Assembly: GCF_016865485.1 (NCBI RefSeq) | Contig: NZ_AP024452.1 | Location: forward strand, 2,626,501-2,690,500 | DNA length: 64,000 nucleotides | Direction of reading: 5' to 3' | Source: Luteitalea sp. TBR-22 | Lineage (GTDB): Bacteria; Acidobacteriota; Vicinamibacteria; Vicinamibacterales; Vicinamibacteraceae | In this document: one piece after another, positions 26,871 to 34,554 of the stretch | How positions within the stretch are numbered: the first letter of the stretch is position 1 | Layout of the letters: each line of letters opens with the position of its first letter | Position numbers and translations under genes: made by a program | Notes under the pieces: generated by a model | What the model was told of the DNA's origin: nothing | The model's input: only the letters and a program-made list of their open reading frames with translations | Databases searched by the model: none

Positions 26871-29800
26871 TGCCCTACGTCGAACTCCACACCGCCTCGG
26901 CCTTCTCGTTCCTCGACGGCGCCTCGTTGCCCGAAGCGCTGGTCGAGCAGGCGAAGGTGCTCGGCTACGACACGCTCGCGCTGCTCGATCGCGACGGCGT
27001 GTACGGGGCGCCGCGGTTCTACCAGGCGGCGCGCAAGGCGGGGCTGCGGGCGCTCGTCGGGGCGGAGCTCACGATGCAGACGGGCAACCCGCTGCGCGAC
27101 CCGGCACGCACGTCCCTGCACGCGCCGCTCATCTGGCGGCTGCCCGTGCTCGTGGCGTCGGCCGAGGGGTATCGATCGCTCTGTCGGCTGGTCACGCGGA
27201 TGAAGCTCGCGGCCGCGAAGGGGCAGGGCGGACTCACGGTGGCCGATCTCGACGGGCAGGTCGCCGGGCTCGTCGCGATCGTCGGACGGCCCATGCTGGC
27301 TGCCGATCGGCATGGCGTCGCGGGCCTGCTCGATCAGCTCGTCGGGGTGTTCGGGCGTGGGGAGGTGCACGTCGAGGTGCAGCGGCACCTCACGCGCGAC
27401 GAGGAGGCCGACAATCGTATCCTCGTGTCTGCGGCCGAGGCGTATCGCGTGCCGCTCCTGGCCACCAACGGCGTGCGCTTCGCCACGCCCGAGGCGCGGC
27501 CGCTCTACGACGTGCTCACGTGCATCCGCCACGGCACGACGCTCGAGCACGCCGGGCGTCGGCTGGCCGCCAACGCGGAGCGGTACCTCAAGTCGCCGAA
27601 GCAGATGGCGGCGCTCTTCCGCGACCTGCCGCAGGCGGTGGCCAACACGCGCGCGCTGGCAGATCGGCTCGACTTCACGCTGGCCAATCTCGGGTACCGC
27701 TTTCCGGACTATCCGGTGCCCGACGGTGAGACGCAGATCTCGTTCCTGCGGCGCATCACCGAGGCCGGCGCGCACTGGCGCTACCGACCGCTCACCGAGA
27801 AGGCACGACGGCAGATCGCGCGCGAGCTCGACCTGATCGAGAAGCTCGATCTCGCCGGCTACTTCCTGATCGTGTGGGACCTGGTCAACTACTGCCGGCA
27901 GCAGGACATCCTCGCGCAGGGGCGCGGCTCGGCGGCCAACAGCGCTGTCTGCTACAGCCTCGGGATCACCGCCGTCGATCCGGTCGGCATGGAGCTGCTG
28001 TTCGAGCGCTTCCTCTCGGAGGAGCGTGGCGAGTGGCCCGACATCGACCTCGACCTGCCGAGCGGCGATCGGCGCGAGCAGGCGATCCAGTACCTCTACA
28101 CGCGCTACGGCGAGCGTGGCGCGGCGATGACCGCCAACGTGATCACCTATCGCGGCCGCAGCGCGGCGCGTGAAGTGGGGAAGGTGCTCGGCTGCCCGCC
28201 CGAGATGATCGACACGCTCGCCAGGGTGATGAGTCCCTTCGAGTGGAAGGACCCGCAGGACACGCTGGCGCGCCACCTGCGCGAACTCGGCGTCGATCCC
28301 GACCTGCCGCAGATCCGCCAGTTCGGTGACCTCTGGATGCAGATGCAGGACATCCCGCGGCATCTCGGGCAGCACTCGGGCGGCATGGTGCTGTGCCAGG
28401 GGCGGCTGGACGATGTGGTGCCGCTCGAGCCGGCGAGCATGCCGGGGCGCGTGGTGGTGCAGTGGGACAAGGAGGACTGCGCCGACATGGGGATCGTCAA
28501 GGTCGATCTCCTCGGCCTCGGCATGCTGGCGGTGCTGCAGGAGGCGATCACGATCGTCAACACGACGGCGGCCGAGCAGGCGCGCGCCGAACGTGGCGGC
28601 GACCTCGAATCCGATCCACCGCCGGCCATCGACCTCGCGCACCTGCCGCCCGACGACCCGGTCGTCTACCAGATGCTGCAGGAGGCCGACACGGTGGGGC
28701 TGTTCCAGGTCGAGTCGCGCGCCCAGATGGCGACGCTACCGCGCCTCAAGCCCCGCTGCTTCTACGATCTCGTCGTCGAGGTGGCGATCATCCGTCCGGG
28801 GCCGATCGTCGGCCAGATGGTGCACCCGTATCTTGCGCGTCGGCGTGGTGACGAGCCGGTCGTGTACGCGCATCCGTCGCTCGAGCCGATCCTGAAGCGC
28901 ACGCTGGGTGTGCCGCTGTTCCAGGAGCAGCTGCTGCGGATGGCGATGGTGGTGGCGGGCTTCTCGGGCGGCGAGGCCGAGGAGTTGCGTCGCGCGATGG
29001 GCTTCAAGCGGTCGGAAGCGCGAATGCGGCAGATCGAGGGGCGGCTGCGCAGCGGCATGGCCGAGCGCGGCATCACGGGCGAGACGGCCGAGACGATCCT
29101 GAAGTCGATTTCGTCGTTCGCGCTCTACGGCTTCCCGGAGTCGCACGCGGCGAGCTTCGCGCTGATCGTGTACGCGAGCGCCTGGCTGAAGGCGTACTAC
29201 CCGGCGGCGTTCTACACGGCGCTGCTCAACAACCAGCCGCTCGGGTTCTACCACCCGGCGACGCTGATCAAGGACGCGCAGCGCCACGGCGTGCGTTTCC
29301 TGCCGGTGGACGTGCAGCACTCGCACTGGGACTGCCGCATCACCGACGAGGGCGCCGTGCGCCTGGGCTTCCTGATGGTGCAGGGGCTGCGCGAAGAGGT
29401 GGGAAGGAAGATCGCAGACGGCTCAGGGAACGGCTCGAGGCTCATGGCTCAGGGCTCAGAGAGCGGCTCAAGGCTCAGGGCTCAAGGCTCAGAAGGCATG
29501 CTGAATCACGCCAACGGTGGGCTCGGCGACTCCCGACTCGGCGATTCCCGACTCCCGACTCCCGATTCCCGTCCCGTGATCTGCCCCAAATGCGGCGCCG
29601 ACGACCCCTCGATGTTCGAGCGCGACGTGCATCGCGAGGGCTGTCGGATCTACTGCAGCGTCTGCGCGCACGATTGGGAGGACGAAGCGAGTCGGGCACC
29701 GGGCACCGGGCGCCGGGCACCGGGCCGGACTGCCGACGTGTCCGCCGAAGCCCAAGGGGCGAAGGTGGACCGCCGACTCGTCCCGCCGAAGCCGACAGGC

Positions 29801-30850
29801 GAAGGCGGACTGCCGACTGCCGTCCCCCTGCGCTGGTCCTCCCTCGACGCGCTGGTCGCGGCGACGGGCATCCGGCGCGACGAACTGAACACGCTCGCGA
29901 GCCTTGGCGCGCTCAACAGCTTCGGCACCGATCGCCGCGGCGCCTTGTGGGAGGCCGAACGCGTCGTGCGCCCGACCGGCGACCTCTTCGCGATGCTCGA
30001 CGAGGAGGCAGCCCCGGTGAGTGTGGGCAGAGACACGGCTCAGGGCTCAAGGCTCACGGCTCAGAAAGAGGGCGGGCCCATGGTGTCGACGGAGGGCTCG
30101 GCGACTCCCGACTCCCGTCTCCCGACTCCCGACTTGTCCCGCCGAAGCCTCGACGATGATCGGGAGGCGAAGGCGGACGCTGTTCCGACGGCCGACCTGT
30201 CCGCCGAAGCCGTGGCGAAGGCGGACGGCCGAATGCCGAAGGCCGACGGTGAACTGACTGCCGACCTGTCCGCCGAAGCCCGGAGGGCGAAGGTGGACCG
30301 CCCACTGCCGACTGCCGACGCCGATGGCAATCGTGCGAAGGCCCAAGGCCCAGGGCCCAAGGCCGACGTGTCCCGCCGAAGCCACAGCGACAGTGAGCAG
30401 GCGAAGGCGGAAGGCGGAAGCCCGCTCCCCCCCATGACTCCCATGGAGCGCATCGTCGCCGACTACCAGGGCAGCGGCGTGACGATCGGGCCGCATCCGA
30501 TGACGCTGCGGCGCGCCGACCTGCGGTTGCGCGGCGTGCTGCGGTCCGACGAACTCGCGCGCACGCGCGGTGGGCGTCGCGTGCGCGTCGCCGGCGCGGT
30601 GATCACGCGCCAGCGCCCGGGCACGGCCAAGGGGATGGTGTTCCTCACTCTCGAGGACGAGGCGGGCCTGGCCAACATCATCGTGCGGCCCGACGTCTTC
30701 GAGCGCCAGCGCGCGCTCGTCATGCGCGCGCCCTTCCTGGTCGTCGAGGGCGTGCTGCAGCAACTCGAGGGCGTCACTTCGGTGCGCGCCGAGCGGGTGA
30801 TGGCTTTCGGCGGCGACCAGGTGCGCACGCCGTCGCACGACTTCAGGTAG
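26870..30850 (+). CDS. dnaE2: error-prone DNA polymerase DnaE2, with repeat-derived inserts
   Basis: 1326 residues from the GTG at 26870; DnaE2 is usually about 1030-1080. The order is an N-terminal PHP domain (YVELHTASAFSFLDGAS), the C-family polymerase core (QGRGSAANSAVCYSLGIT, EWPDIDLDLPSGDRR, GMVLCQGRLDDVVP), a fingers/helix-hairpin region (FPESHAASFALIVYASAWLKAYYPAAFY) and a C-terminal OB fold (GMVFLTLEDEAGLANIIVRP). Two extra blocks, about residues 850-985 and 1051-1184, are in-frame translations of the intergenic repeats; without them the protein is about 1056 residues. Block one holds a zinc-ribbon-like motif (Cys905, 908, 925, 929, 932). Conserved core motifs on both sides are intact, so it is read as functional. 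An ATG at 26714 lies in the repeats and is rejected. Confidence 0.92.
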   Translation: MPYVELHTASAFSFLDGASLPEALVEQAKVLGYDTLALLDRDGVYGAPRFYQAARKAGLRALVGAELTMQTGNPLRDPARTSLHAPLIWRLPVLVASAEGYRSLCRLVTRMKLAAAKGQGGLTVADLDGQVAGLVAIVGRPMLAADRHGVAGLLDQLVGVFGRGEVHVEVQRHLTRDEEADNRILVSAAEAYRVPLLATNGVRFATPEARPLYDVLTCIRHGTTLEHAGRRLAANAERYLKSPKQMAALFRDLPQAVANTRALADRLDFTLANLGYRFPDYPVPDGETQISFLRRITEAGAHWRYRPLTEKARRQIARELDLIEKLDLAGYFLIVWDLVNYCRQQDILAQGRGSAANSAVCYSLGITAVDPVGMELLFERFLSEERGEWPDIDLDLPSGDRREQAIQYLYTRYGERGAAMTANVITYRGRSAAREVGKVLGCPPEMIDTLARVMSPFEWKDPQDTLARHLRELGVDPDLPQIRQFGDLWMQMQDIPRHLGQHSGGMVLCQGRLDDVVPLEPASMPGRVVVQWDKEDCADMGIVKVDLLGLGMLAVLQEAITIVNTTAAEQARAERGGDLESDPPPAIDLAHLPPDDPVVYQMLQEADTVGLFQVESRAQMATLPRLKPRCFYDLVVEVAIIRPGPIVGQMVHPYLARRRGDEPVVYAHPSLEPILKRTLGVPLFQEQLLRMAMVVAGFSGGEAEELRRAMGFKRSEARMRQIEGRLRSGMAERGITGETAETILKSISSFALYGFPESHAASFALIVYASAWLKAYYPAAFYTALLNNQPLGFYHPATLIKDAQRHGVRFLPVDVQHSHWDCRITDEGAVRLGFLMVQGLREEVGRKIADGSGNGSRLMAQGSESGSRLRAQGSEGMLNHANGGLGDSRLGDSRLPTPDSRPVICPKCGADDPSMFERDVHREGCRIYCSVCAHDWEDEASRAPGTGRRAPGRTADVSAEAQGAKVDRRLVPPKPTGEGGLPTAVPLRWSSLDALVAATGIRRDELNTLASLGALNSFGTDRRGALWEAERVVRPTGDLFAMLDEEAAPVSVGRDTAQGSRLTAQKEGGPMVSTEGSATPDSRLPTPDLSRRSLDDDREAKADAVPTADLSAEAVAKADGRMPKADGELTADLSAEARRAKVDRPLPTADADGNRAKAQGPGPKADVSRRSHSDSEQAKAEGGSPLPPMTPMERIVADYQGSGVTIGPHPMTLRRADLRLRGVLRSDELARTRGGRRVRVAGAVITRQRPGTAKGMVFLTLEDEAGLANIIVRPDVFERQRALVMRAPFLVVEGVLQQLEGVTSVRAERVMAFGGDQVRTPSHDFR
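29417..29823 (+). repeat. in-frame repeat block 1 within dnaE2
   Basis: Arrays of GGCTCAGG/GGCTCAAGG (29420-29497), GACTCCCGATTCCC units (29524-29575), GGGCACC units (29694-29730) and two CCGCCGAAGC...GCGAAGGYGGAC palindromes (29739-29805). All stay open in the dnaE2 frame and encode low-complexity peptides such as GSRLRAQGS, DSRLPTPDSR and DVSAEAQGAKVD. Confidence 0.88.
30018..30421 (+). repeat. in-frame repeat block 2 within dnaE2
   Basis: GGCTCAGGG/GGCTCAAGG units (30034-30066), CGACTCCCG units (30102-30142), at least four CCGCCGAAGC...GCGAAGGYGG palindromes (about 30131-30420), and a GGCCCAAGGCCCAGGGCCC array (30339-30362). It codes for peptides such as DLSAEARRAKVD with no stop in frame. 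Confidence 0.88.
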
Positions 30851-30851
30851 G
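30797..30851. repeat. direct repeat, copy A (3' end of dnaE2)
   Basis: The last 18 codons of dnaE2, its stop and one further base. Matches 31959-32012 at 51 of 55 aligned positions, with one gap and the last 29 bases identical. Confidence 0.85.
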
Positions 30852-30982
30852 CTCAGGACGCGAGGTCGGGCGGCTCACTGCCTCCTCCAGCGCTGACCAG
30901 ACGTGTATCTGTGGCGCCGAGACAAGCTGCACTACAGAGGCCCCACGAACAGGGACACCAGACATGTCTTCAACCAGGGTTT

Positions 30983-31540
30983 ATGAAAGGCGCAGAACGA
31001 GTAGACAGTCCTGACGGCGTTCTCTTGTGGGCGCTTGTGGACCCTTTGACAAGGGGCGCTTTTCGCTGGGACACAGAGGAGCCGGGAAATGGCGATCCGT
31101 TCAGCGGGGAAAAGCGGATCGGGCCTGGCGACCCAGCGTGAGGCAGTACATGGGCAAGCCGAAGCTTGCCGACTTCCTGTGGTCTGGTCTGGTGGCCCTG
31201 CCACTTGTCTCACCCAGGGTCAGAACGTCGGGCGAGCTCGTTGGTGCGACAGGAGTGGGGCTACAGCGGCCTATGCGTGAGCGGTCGAGCTGGTAAGTTT
31301 GGCATCAGGCCAGGCTCCGTCAAGAGCCATGGGGTGGACTCAGTGGCCACGGGCATTGCAATAGATGCGGACAGATACGATGGCAGCGACGTGTGTGTGT
31401 TCGAGGACTCTTTTGAAGTATTCGTGTCAGACAGAGTGTCGAGGTTGTTGTTGAGCGACCGAGTGACCGGTTGTCGCCTTGTGCCGAGCACGATCTATGA
31501 ACGGGTATTGCTCGCTGAAGACCAGAAAGGCCTATTTGAG
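30983..31540 (+). pseudogene. decayed immunity-like gene (imm11/DUF1629-like), frameshifted
   Basis: Three consecutive segments in two frames read like one broken protein: DGVLLWALVDPLTRGAFRWD (to about 31138), then PKLADFLWSGLVALPLVSPRV in the +2 frame (about 31155-31215), then GYSGLCVSGRAGKFGIRPGS and RYDGSDVCVFEDSFEVFVSD in the first frame (about 31257-31440). The order (PDFL...VVSERV; Y..L.V.GR.G; R.DGSDVF..), from memory of the family, resembles imm11/DUF1629-type proteins found beside contact-dependent toxins. One stop and two compensating shifts break it. Sequencing error cannot be excluded. The GC content is visibly lower than in its neighbours. Confidence 0.42.
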
Positions 31541-31573
31541 CGTCGGACACCCGTTCGCCCAGGATCGCGGATC

Positions 31574-31927
31574 ATGCGCACTCGAATAGCCAGAGCTCTG
31601 TTGATCTTGGCCGCGACCTTTGGACCATCCTGTAGTCGGGCGGCCGGAAGCTTGCCCTCTCCAAACGGCCAGCTCGTACTTGACATCACCGTTCTCGCAG
31701 GACCTGCGACGACAGCCGATGTCACGAGACTGTCCGTCAGGAGCGCTTCTCAGCCAGTTGGTGCCGGTACCTCAGTCGCAGGTCCACCCGACGCCTACTC
31801 ACTTTCTGAGCTCAAAGCTCGGTGGGAGAACGAACGAACCGTTACCCTTGGCCAGAATTGCCAGAACATGAAGGTCGTCAGCAATGAGTTGAACATTTCG
31901 GTCAGATGTCATCTCGTCGCAAAATGA
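31574..31927 (+). CDS. small putative lipoprotein, unknown
   Basis: 117 residues from the ATG at 31574. The N-terminus MRTRIARALLILAATFGPSC has a basic start, a hydrophobic stretch and a cysteine placed like a lipobox, although GPSC is a poor match to L-A/S-G-C. The rest has no recognised motif; two further cysteines (QNC, RCH) lie near the C-terminus. It is in frame with the degraded gene upstream, so it could instead be a leftover of it. It sits in the lower-GC islet between the dnaE2 direct repeats. Confidence 0.4.
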   Translation: MRTRIARALLILAATFGPSCSRAAGSLPSPNGQLVLDITVLAGPATTADVTRLSVRSASQPVGAGTSVAGPPDAYSLSELKARWENERTVTLGQNCQNMKVVSNELNISVRCHLVAK

Positions 31928-31958
31928 CGCTGTTCCGCTCTATTCGTGCGCCGCGCGC

Positions 31959-32012
31959 GTGATGGCCTCGGCGGCGACCAGCAGCGCACGCCGTCGCACG
32001 ACTTCAGGTAGG
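31959..32012. repeat. direct repeat, copy B of the dnaE2 3' end
   Basis: Copy of 30797-30851, same orientation, 1.1 kb downstream. One base deletion and three substitutions; no gene reads through it. The two copies bracket the lower-GC islet like duplicated attachment or recombination sites. Confidence 0.82.
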
Positions 32013-32048
32013 TCGAAGGGACGAGCCCTGACGACCGCCGAAGCCGCG

Positions 32049-32074
32049 CGTCGACATGAATGTCGACGCCTACG
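32049..32074. repeat. hairpin repeat, CGTAGSCGTCG family (reverse)
   Basis: Stem GCGTCGACAT/ATGTCGACGC with a GA centre, followed by CTACG, which is the reverse orientation of the CGTAG flank seen in other copies. Confidence 0.72.
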
Positions 32075-32103
32075 AACGGCGTACGCCCTGCGACACCGCC
32101 AAC

Positions 32104-32124
32104 GGCCGGCTCGGAGAGCCGGCC
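32104..32124. repeat. GGA-loop hairpin followed by CTACCCGAT
   Basis: GGCCGGCTC and GAGCCGGCC around a GGA loop, then CTACCCGAT. The same form with a different stem is at 43067-43087 and 50149-50169. Confidence 0.7.
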
Positions 32125-32240
32125 CTACCCGATGTGCCTCCAATCTCCCAGCCCCAGCCCCAAGCTCCCAGCCCCAAGCTCCGTAAGCCGTGAGCCGTGC
32201 TCTCTGAGCCTTGAGCCCTGAGCCCTGAGCCTTCTTGTAA

Positions 32241-32246
32241 GACAAT
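32241..32246 (+). promoter_or_regulatory. putative -10 box for a leaderless pdxA-type transcript
   Basis: GACAAT ends 6 nt before the ATG at 32253. It directly follows the tandem GAGCC array, and the ATG has no Shine-Dalgarno. Confidence 0.3.
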
Positions 32247-32252
32247 CCCCCC

Positions 32253-33278
32253 ATGCCTCCCTCCCGGCCGCTGCTGGCGATCACCATGGGCGACCCGGCC
32301 GGCGTTGGTCCGGAGGTCGCCATCAAGACGCTGGCGCGACACGAGATCCACGAGCGATGCCGGCCGATCGTCGTCGGCGACGTGCGCATCCTGGAGCGCG
32401 CAGCGAGCATCGTCGTTCCGGGAGCGGCGCCGCGCTACGAGGTCGTGCGGTCACCGGGTGACGCCCGCTTCCTCGACGGCCACATCACGGTGCTCGACCT
32501 CGCCAACGCGCCGCCCGACGACTGTCCCGTCGGCCAGGTGAGCGCCGCGAGCGGCCGCGCGTCGGTCGAGTACGTCTTTGCCGCCTGCGACCTGGCGTTG
32601 CAGCACCGGGTCGACGCCATCGTCACCGGCCCCATCAACAAGGCCGCGATGAACCTCGGTGGACATGCCTACGCGGGCCACACGGAGTTGCTGGCTGACC
32701 GCACGAAGGCCGACAAGGTCAGCATGCTGCTCGTGGGACCGAAGCTGCGCGTCGTGCACGTGAGCACGCACGTCGCGCTCGAGGAGGCGATCGGGCGGGT
32801 CACGCGGCAGCGCGTCGGGGAGGTGATCGACCTGGCCGCGCAGGCGTGCCGCGCGCTCGGCATCGACGCGCCGCGCATCGCCGTCGCCGGCCTCAACCCG
32901 CATGCGGGAGAGGGCGGCCTGTTCGGCAGCCAGGAGGCACGGGAGATCGTGCCGGCCATCGAGGAGGCGCGTGCACGGGGATTGAACGTGTCCGACCCCC
33001 AGCCTCCCGACACCGTGTTCCTGCGCGCCGTCCGTGGCGCCTACGACATCGTCGTCGCGATGTACCACGACCAGGGGCACATCCCGATGAAGCTGCTGGC
33101 CTTCGACGAGGGCGTCAACGTGAGCCTCGGCCTGCCCATCATCCGCACGTCGGTGGACCACGGAACGGCGTTCGACATCGCCGGCACCGGCCAGGCACGC
33201 GACGAGAGTCTGATCGCAGCCATCGACGTGGCGCTGCAGATGGTGCGGGCGCGCGCCGCCGCAGCTTCCCGCGCGTGA
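32253..33278 (+). CDS. PdxA-family dehydrogenase, likely PdxA2 (4-phospho-threonate/erythronate type)
   Basis: 341 residues. PdxA family: ITMGDPAGVGPEV at the start, GHAYAGHTELLA, AVAGLNPHAGEGGLFG, AMYHDQGHIPMKLLAF and IIRTSVDHGTAFDIAG, with the metal-ligand histidines in place. Canonical PdxA makes the pyridoxine precursor, but the gene overlaps by 4 nt with a four-carbon acid-sugar kinase. That pairing is typical of PdxA2, which oxidises 4-phospho-D-threonate or 4-phospho-erythronate during four-carbon acid breakdown. The catabolic role is therefore preferred from context. Confidence 0.88.
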   Translation: MPPSRPLLAITMGDPAGVGPEVAIKTLARHEIHERCRPIVVGDVRILERAASIVVPGAAPRYEVVRSPGDARFLDGHITVLDLANAPPDDCPVGQVSAASGRASVEYVFAACDLALQHRVDAIVTGPINKAAMNLGGHAYAGHTELLADRTKADKVSMLLVGPKLRVVHVSTHVALEEAIGRVTRQRVGEVIDLAAQACRALGIDAPRIAVAGLNPHAGEGGLFGSQEAREIVPAIEEARARGLNVSDPQPPDTVFLRAVRGAYDIVVAMYHDQGHIPMKLLAFDEGVNVSLGLPIIRTSVDHGTAFDIAGTGQARDESLIAAIDVALQMVRARAAAASRA

Positions 33279-34540
33279 CCGAGCGGCTGGCGATCCTGGC
33301 CGACGACCTCACGGGCGCGGCCGACACGGGCGCGGCCTTCGCGGCCGTGGGCCTGCGCACCGTGGTGCTGCTGTCGCCAGACGCGCCGATTCCCGCAGAC
33401 GCGGACGTCCTCGTGCTCAGCAGCGAATCGCGAGCCTCGTCGCGCGCAGACGCCGCCGAGGCAATCCGACGCTGCGCGGTCCGCATCGCCGACTGGCGTC
33501 GCGGCGACTCATCGGTCCCCGTGTACGTGAAGGTCGACTCGACGATGCGCGGGCATCCAGGGGACGACCTGGCGGTGGTGCTGGAGACGCTGGGCGAGCG
33601 GCGCGCTCTCGTCGCGCCCGCCTTCCCGAGCCAGGGCCGGACGACCGTGCACGGCCGTCAATTCGTGCACGGCGTGCCGCTGGAGGACTCGACGTTCGGC
33701 AACGAGGTCGGCACCTCCGATCTCGCCGTGCTCTTCGCACCCGCCGCTCGCGGCGCCATCGCCAGCCTGTCGCGCGACGACCTGCAGCACGGCGTCGAGC
33801 ACGTGGCCGGTCGCCTTGCCGAACCGAGCGACAACCGCGTGTGGCTCGCCGACGCGGAAGACGATGACGACCTCGCACGTCTGGCGGCTGCGGCGTTCGC
33901 CTCGCCCCTGCGCGTGCTCTGCGGCTCGGCGGGTCTCGCACGGGCCATCGCCCACATCGTCAGTCAGGAACTGGGCGCTGTGCTCTTGACCGCGCCCGAA
34001 GGCCCAAGGCCCCGGGCCCAAGGCCGTCACCCCGTCCTCGTCGTCGCCGGCAGTCGGCACCCGGCGACCGCCGCGCAAGTCGGCGCCCTGCAGCGCGACG
34101 GCGCCGTCGTCGTCAATCCCGAACGCTCGCTGCTCGAGGATGGCGACGCGTCGGGCGCTGCATCCACCGCGGCGAGCGTAGTCGACGCGCTTTCGGCCGC
34201 TCAGGTCGTCGTGCTCACGACCTCCGGGGTGCCCGACATGCCGATCGATGGCCGCGCCCTGGCGGCGCGGCTCGCGTCGATTGTGGCCAGCGCGTGCGAG
34301 CGCGGGCGGGTTGCCGGTCTGGTACTCACCGGTGGCGATACCGCAGCCGCCGTCTGTGCCGCACTCGGAGCGCGAAGCATATGGCTGACCGGGGAACTGC
34401 AGCCCGGCATCGCCATGGCCACGCTGATCGGCGGCAGGCATCCCGGCCTGCCTGTCGTCACCAAGGCCGGCGGTTTCGGCGACGAGGCGGCACTCATCCA
34501 GACTGCGGCCTTGCTGTCTGGAGCAGGACTCCAGGGCTGA
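33275..34540 (+). CDS. four-carbon acid sugar kinase family protein (DUF1537, DtnK/OtnK-like)
   Basis: 421 residues from a GTG that overlaps the previous stop (GTGA). The N-terminal domain starts LAILADDLTGAADTGAAFA with YVKVDSTMRGHPG; the C-terminal nucleotide-binding domain has VLVVAGSRHPATAAQV, LVLTGGDTAAAV and LPVVTKAGGFGD. The family phosphorylates D-threonate, erythronate or similar acids for the PdxA2-type dehydrogenase upstream. Residues about 240-250, between the domains, are encoded by a copy of an intergenic repeat (33995-34025). Confidence 0.9.
   Translation: MTERLAILADDLTGAADTGAAFAAVGLRTVVLLSPDAPIPADADVLVLSSESRASSRADAAEAIRRCAVRIADWRRGDSSVPVYVKVDSTMRGHPGDDLAVVLETLGERRALVAPAFPSQGRTTVHGRQFVHGVPLEDSTFGNEVGTSDLAVLFAPAARGAIASLSRDDLQHGVEHVAGRLAEPSDNRVWLADAEDDDDLARLAAAAFASPLRVLCGSAGLARAIAHIVSQELGAVLLTAPEGPRPRAQGRHPVLVVAGSRHPATAAQVGALQRDGAVVVNPERSLLEDGDASGAASTAASVVDALSAAQVVVLTTSGVPDMPIDGRALAARLASIVASACERGRVAGLVLTGGDTAAAVCAALGARSIWLTGELQPGIAMATLIGGRHPGLPVVTKAGGFGDEAALIQTAALLSGAGLQG
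33995..34025 (+). repeat. GGCCCAAGG repeat copy inside the kinase gene
   Basis: Units of CCCGAAGGCCCAAGGCCC type, close to the reverse complement of the array at 10545-10570 and to 30339-30362 in dnaE2. It is in frame and encodes PEGPRPRAQGR in the linker between the two kinase domains. Confidence 0.75.
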
Positions 34541-34554
34541 AGGGGCCGCCGGGC

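Larger units (their letters stand above)
31928..32252. other. gap with dnaE2-end copy and four repeat types
   Basis: No gene is supported in these 325 nt. In order they hold the duplicated dnaE2 end (31959-32012), a hairpin repeat (32049-32074), a GGA-loop hairpin (32104-32124), CCCCAAGCTCCCAGC units (about 32145-32182) and GAGCC(C/T)T units (32180-32233). Confidence 0.75.

Noticed and set aside
29417-30421. DnaE2 inserts considered as inteins
   Set aside because: No splicing-type N-terminal Cys/Ser, no His-Asn end and no homing endonuclease motif; the blocks are low-complexity repeats.
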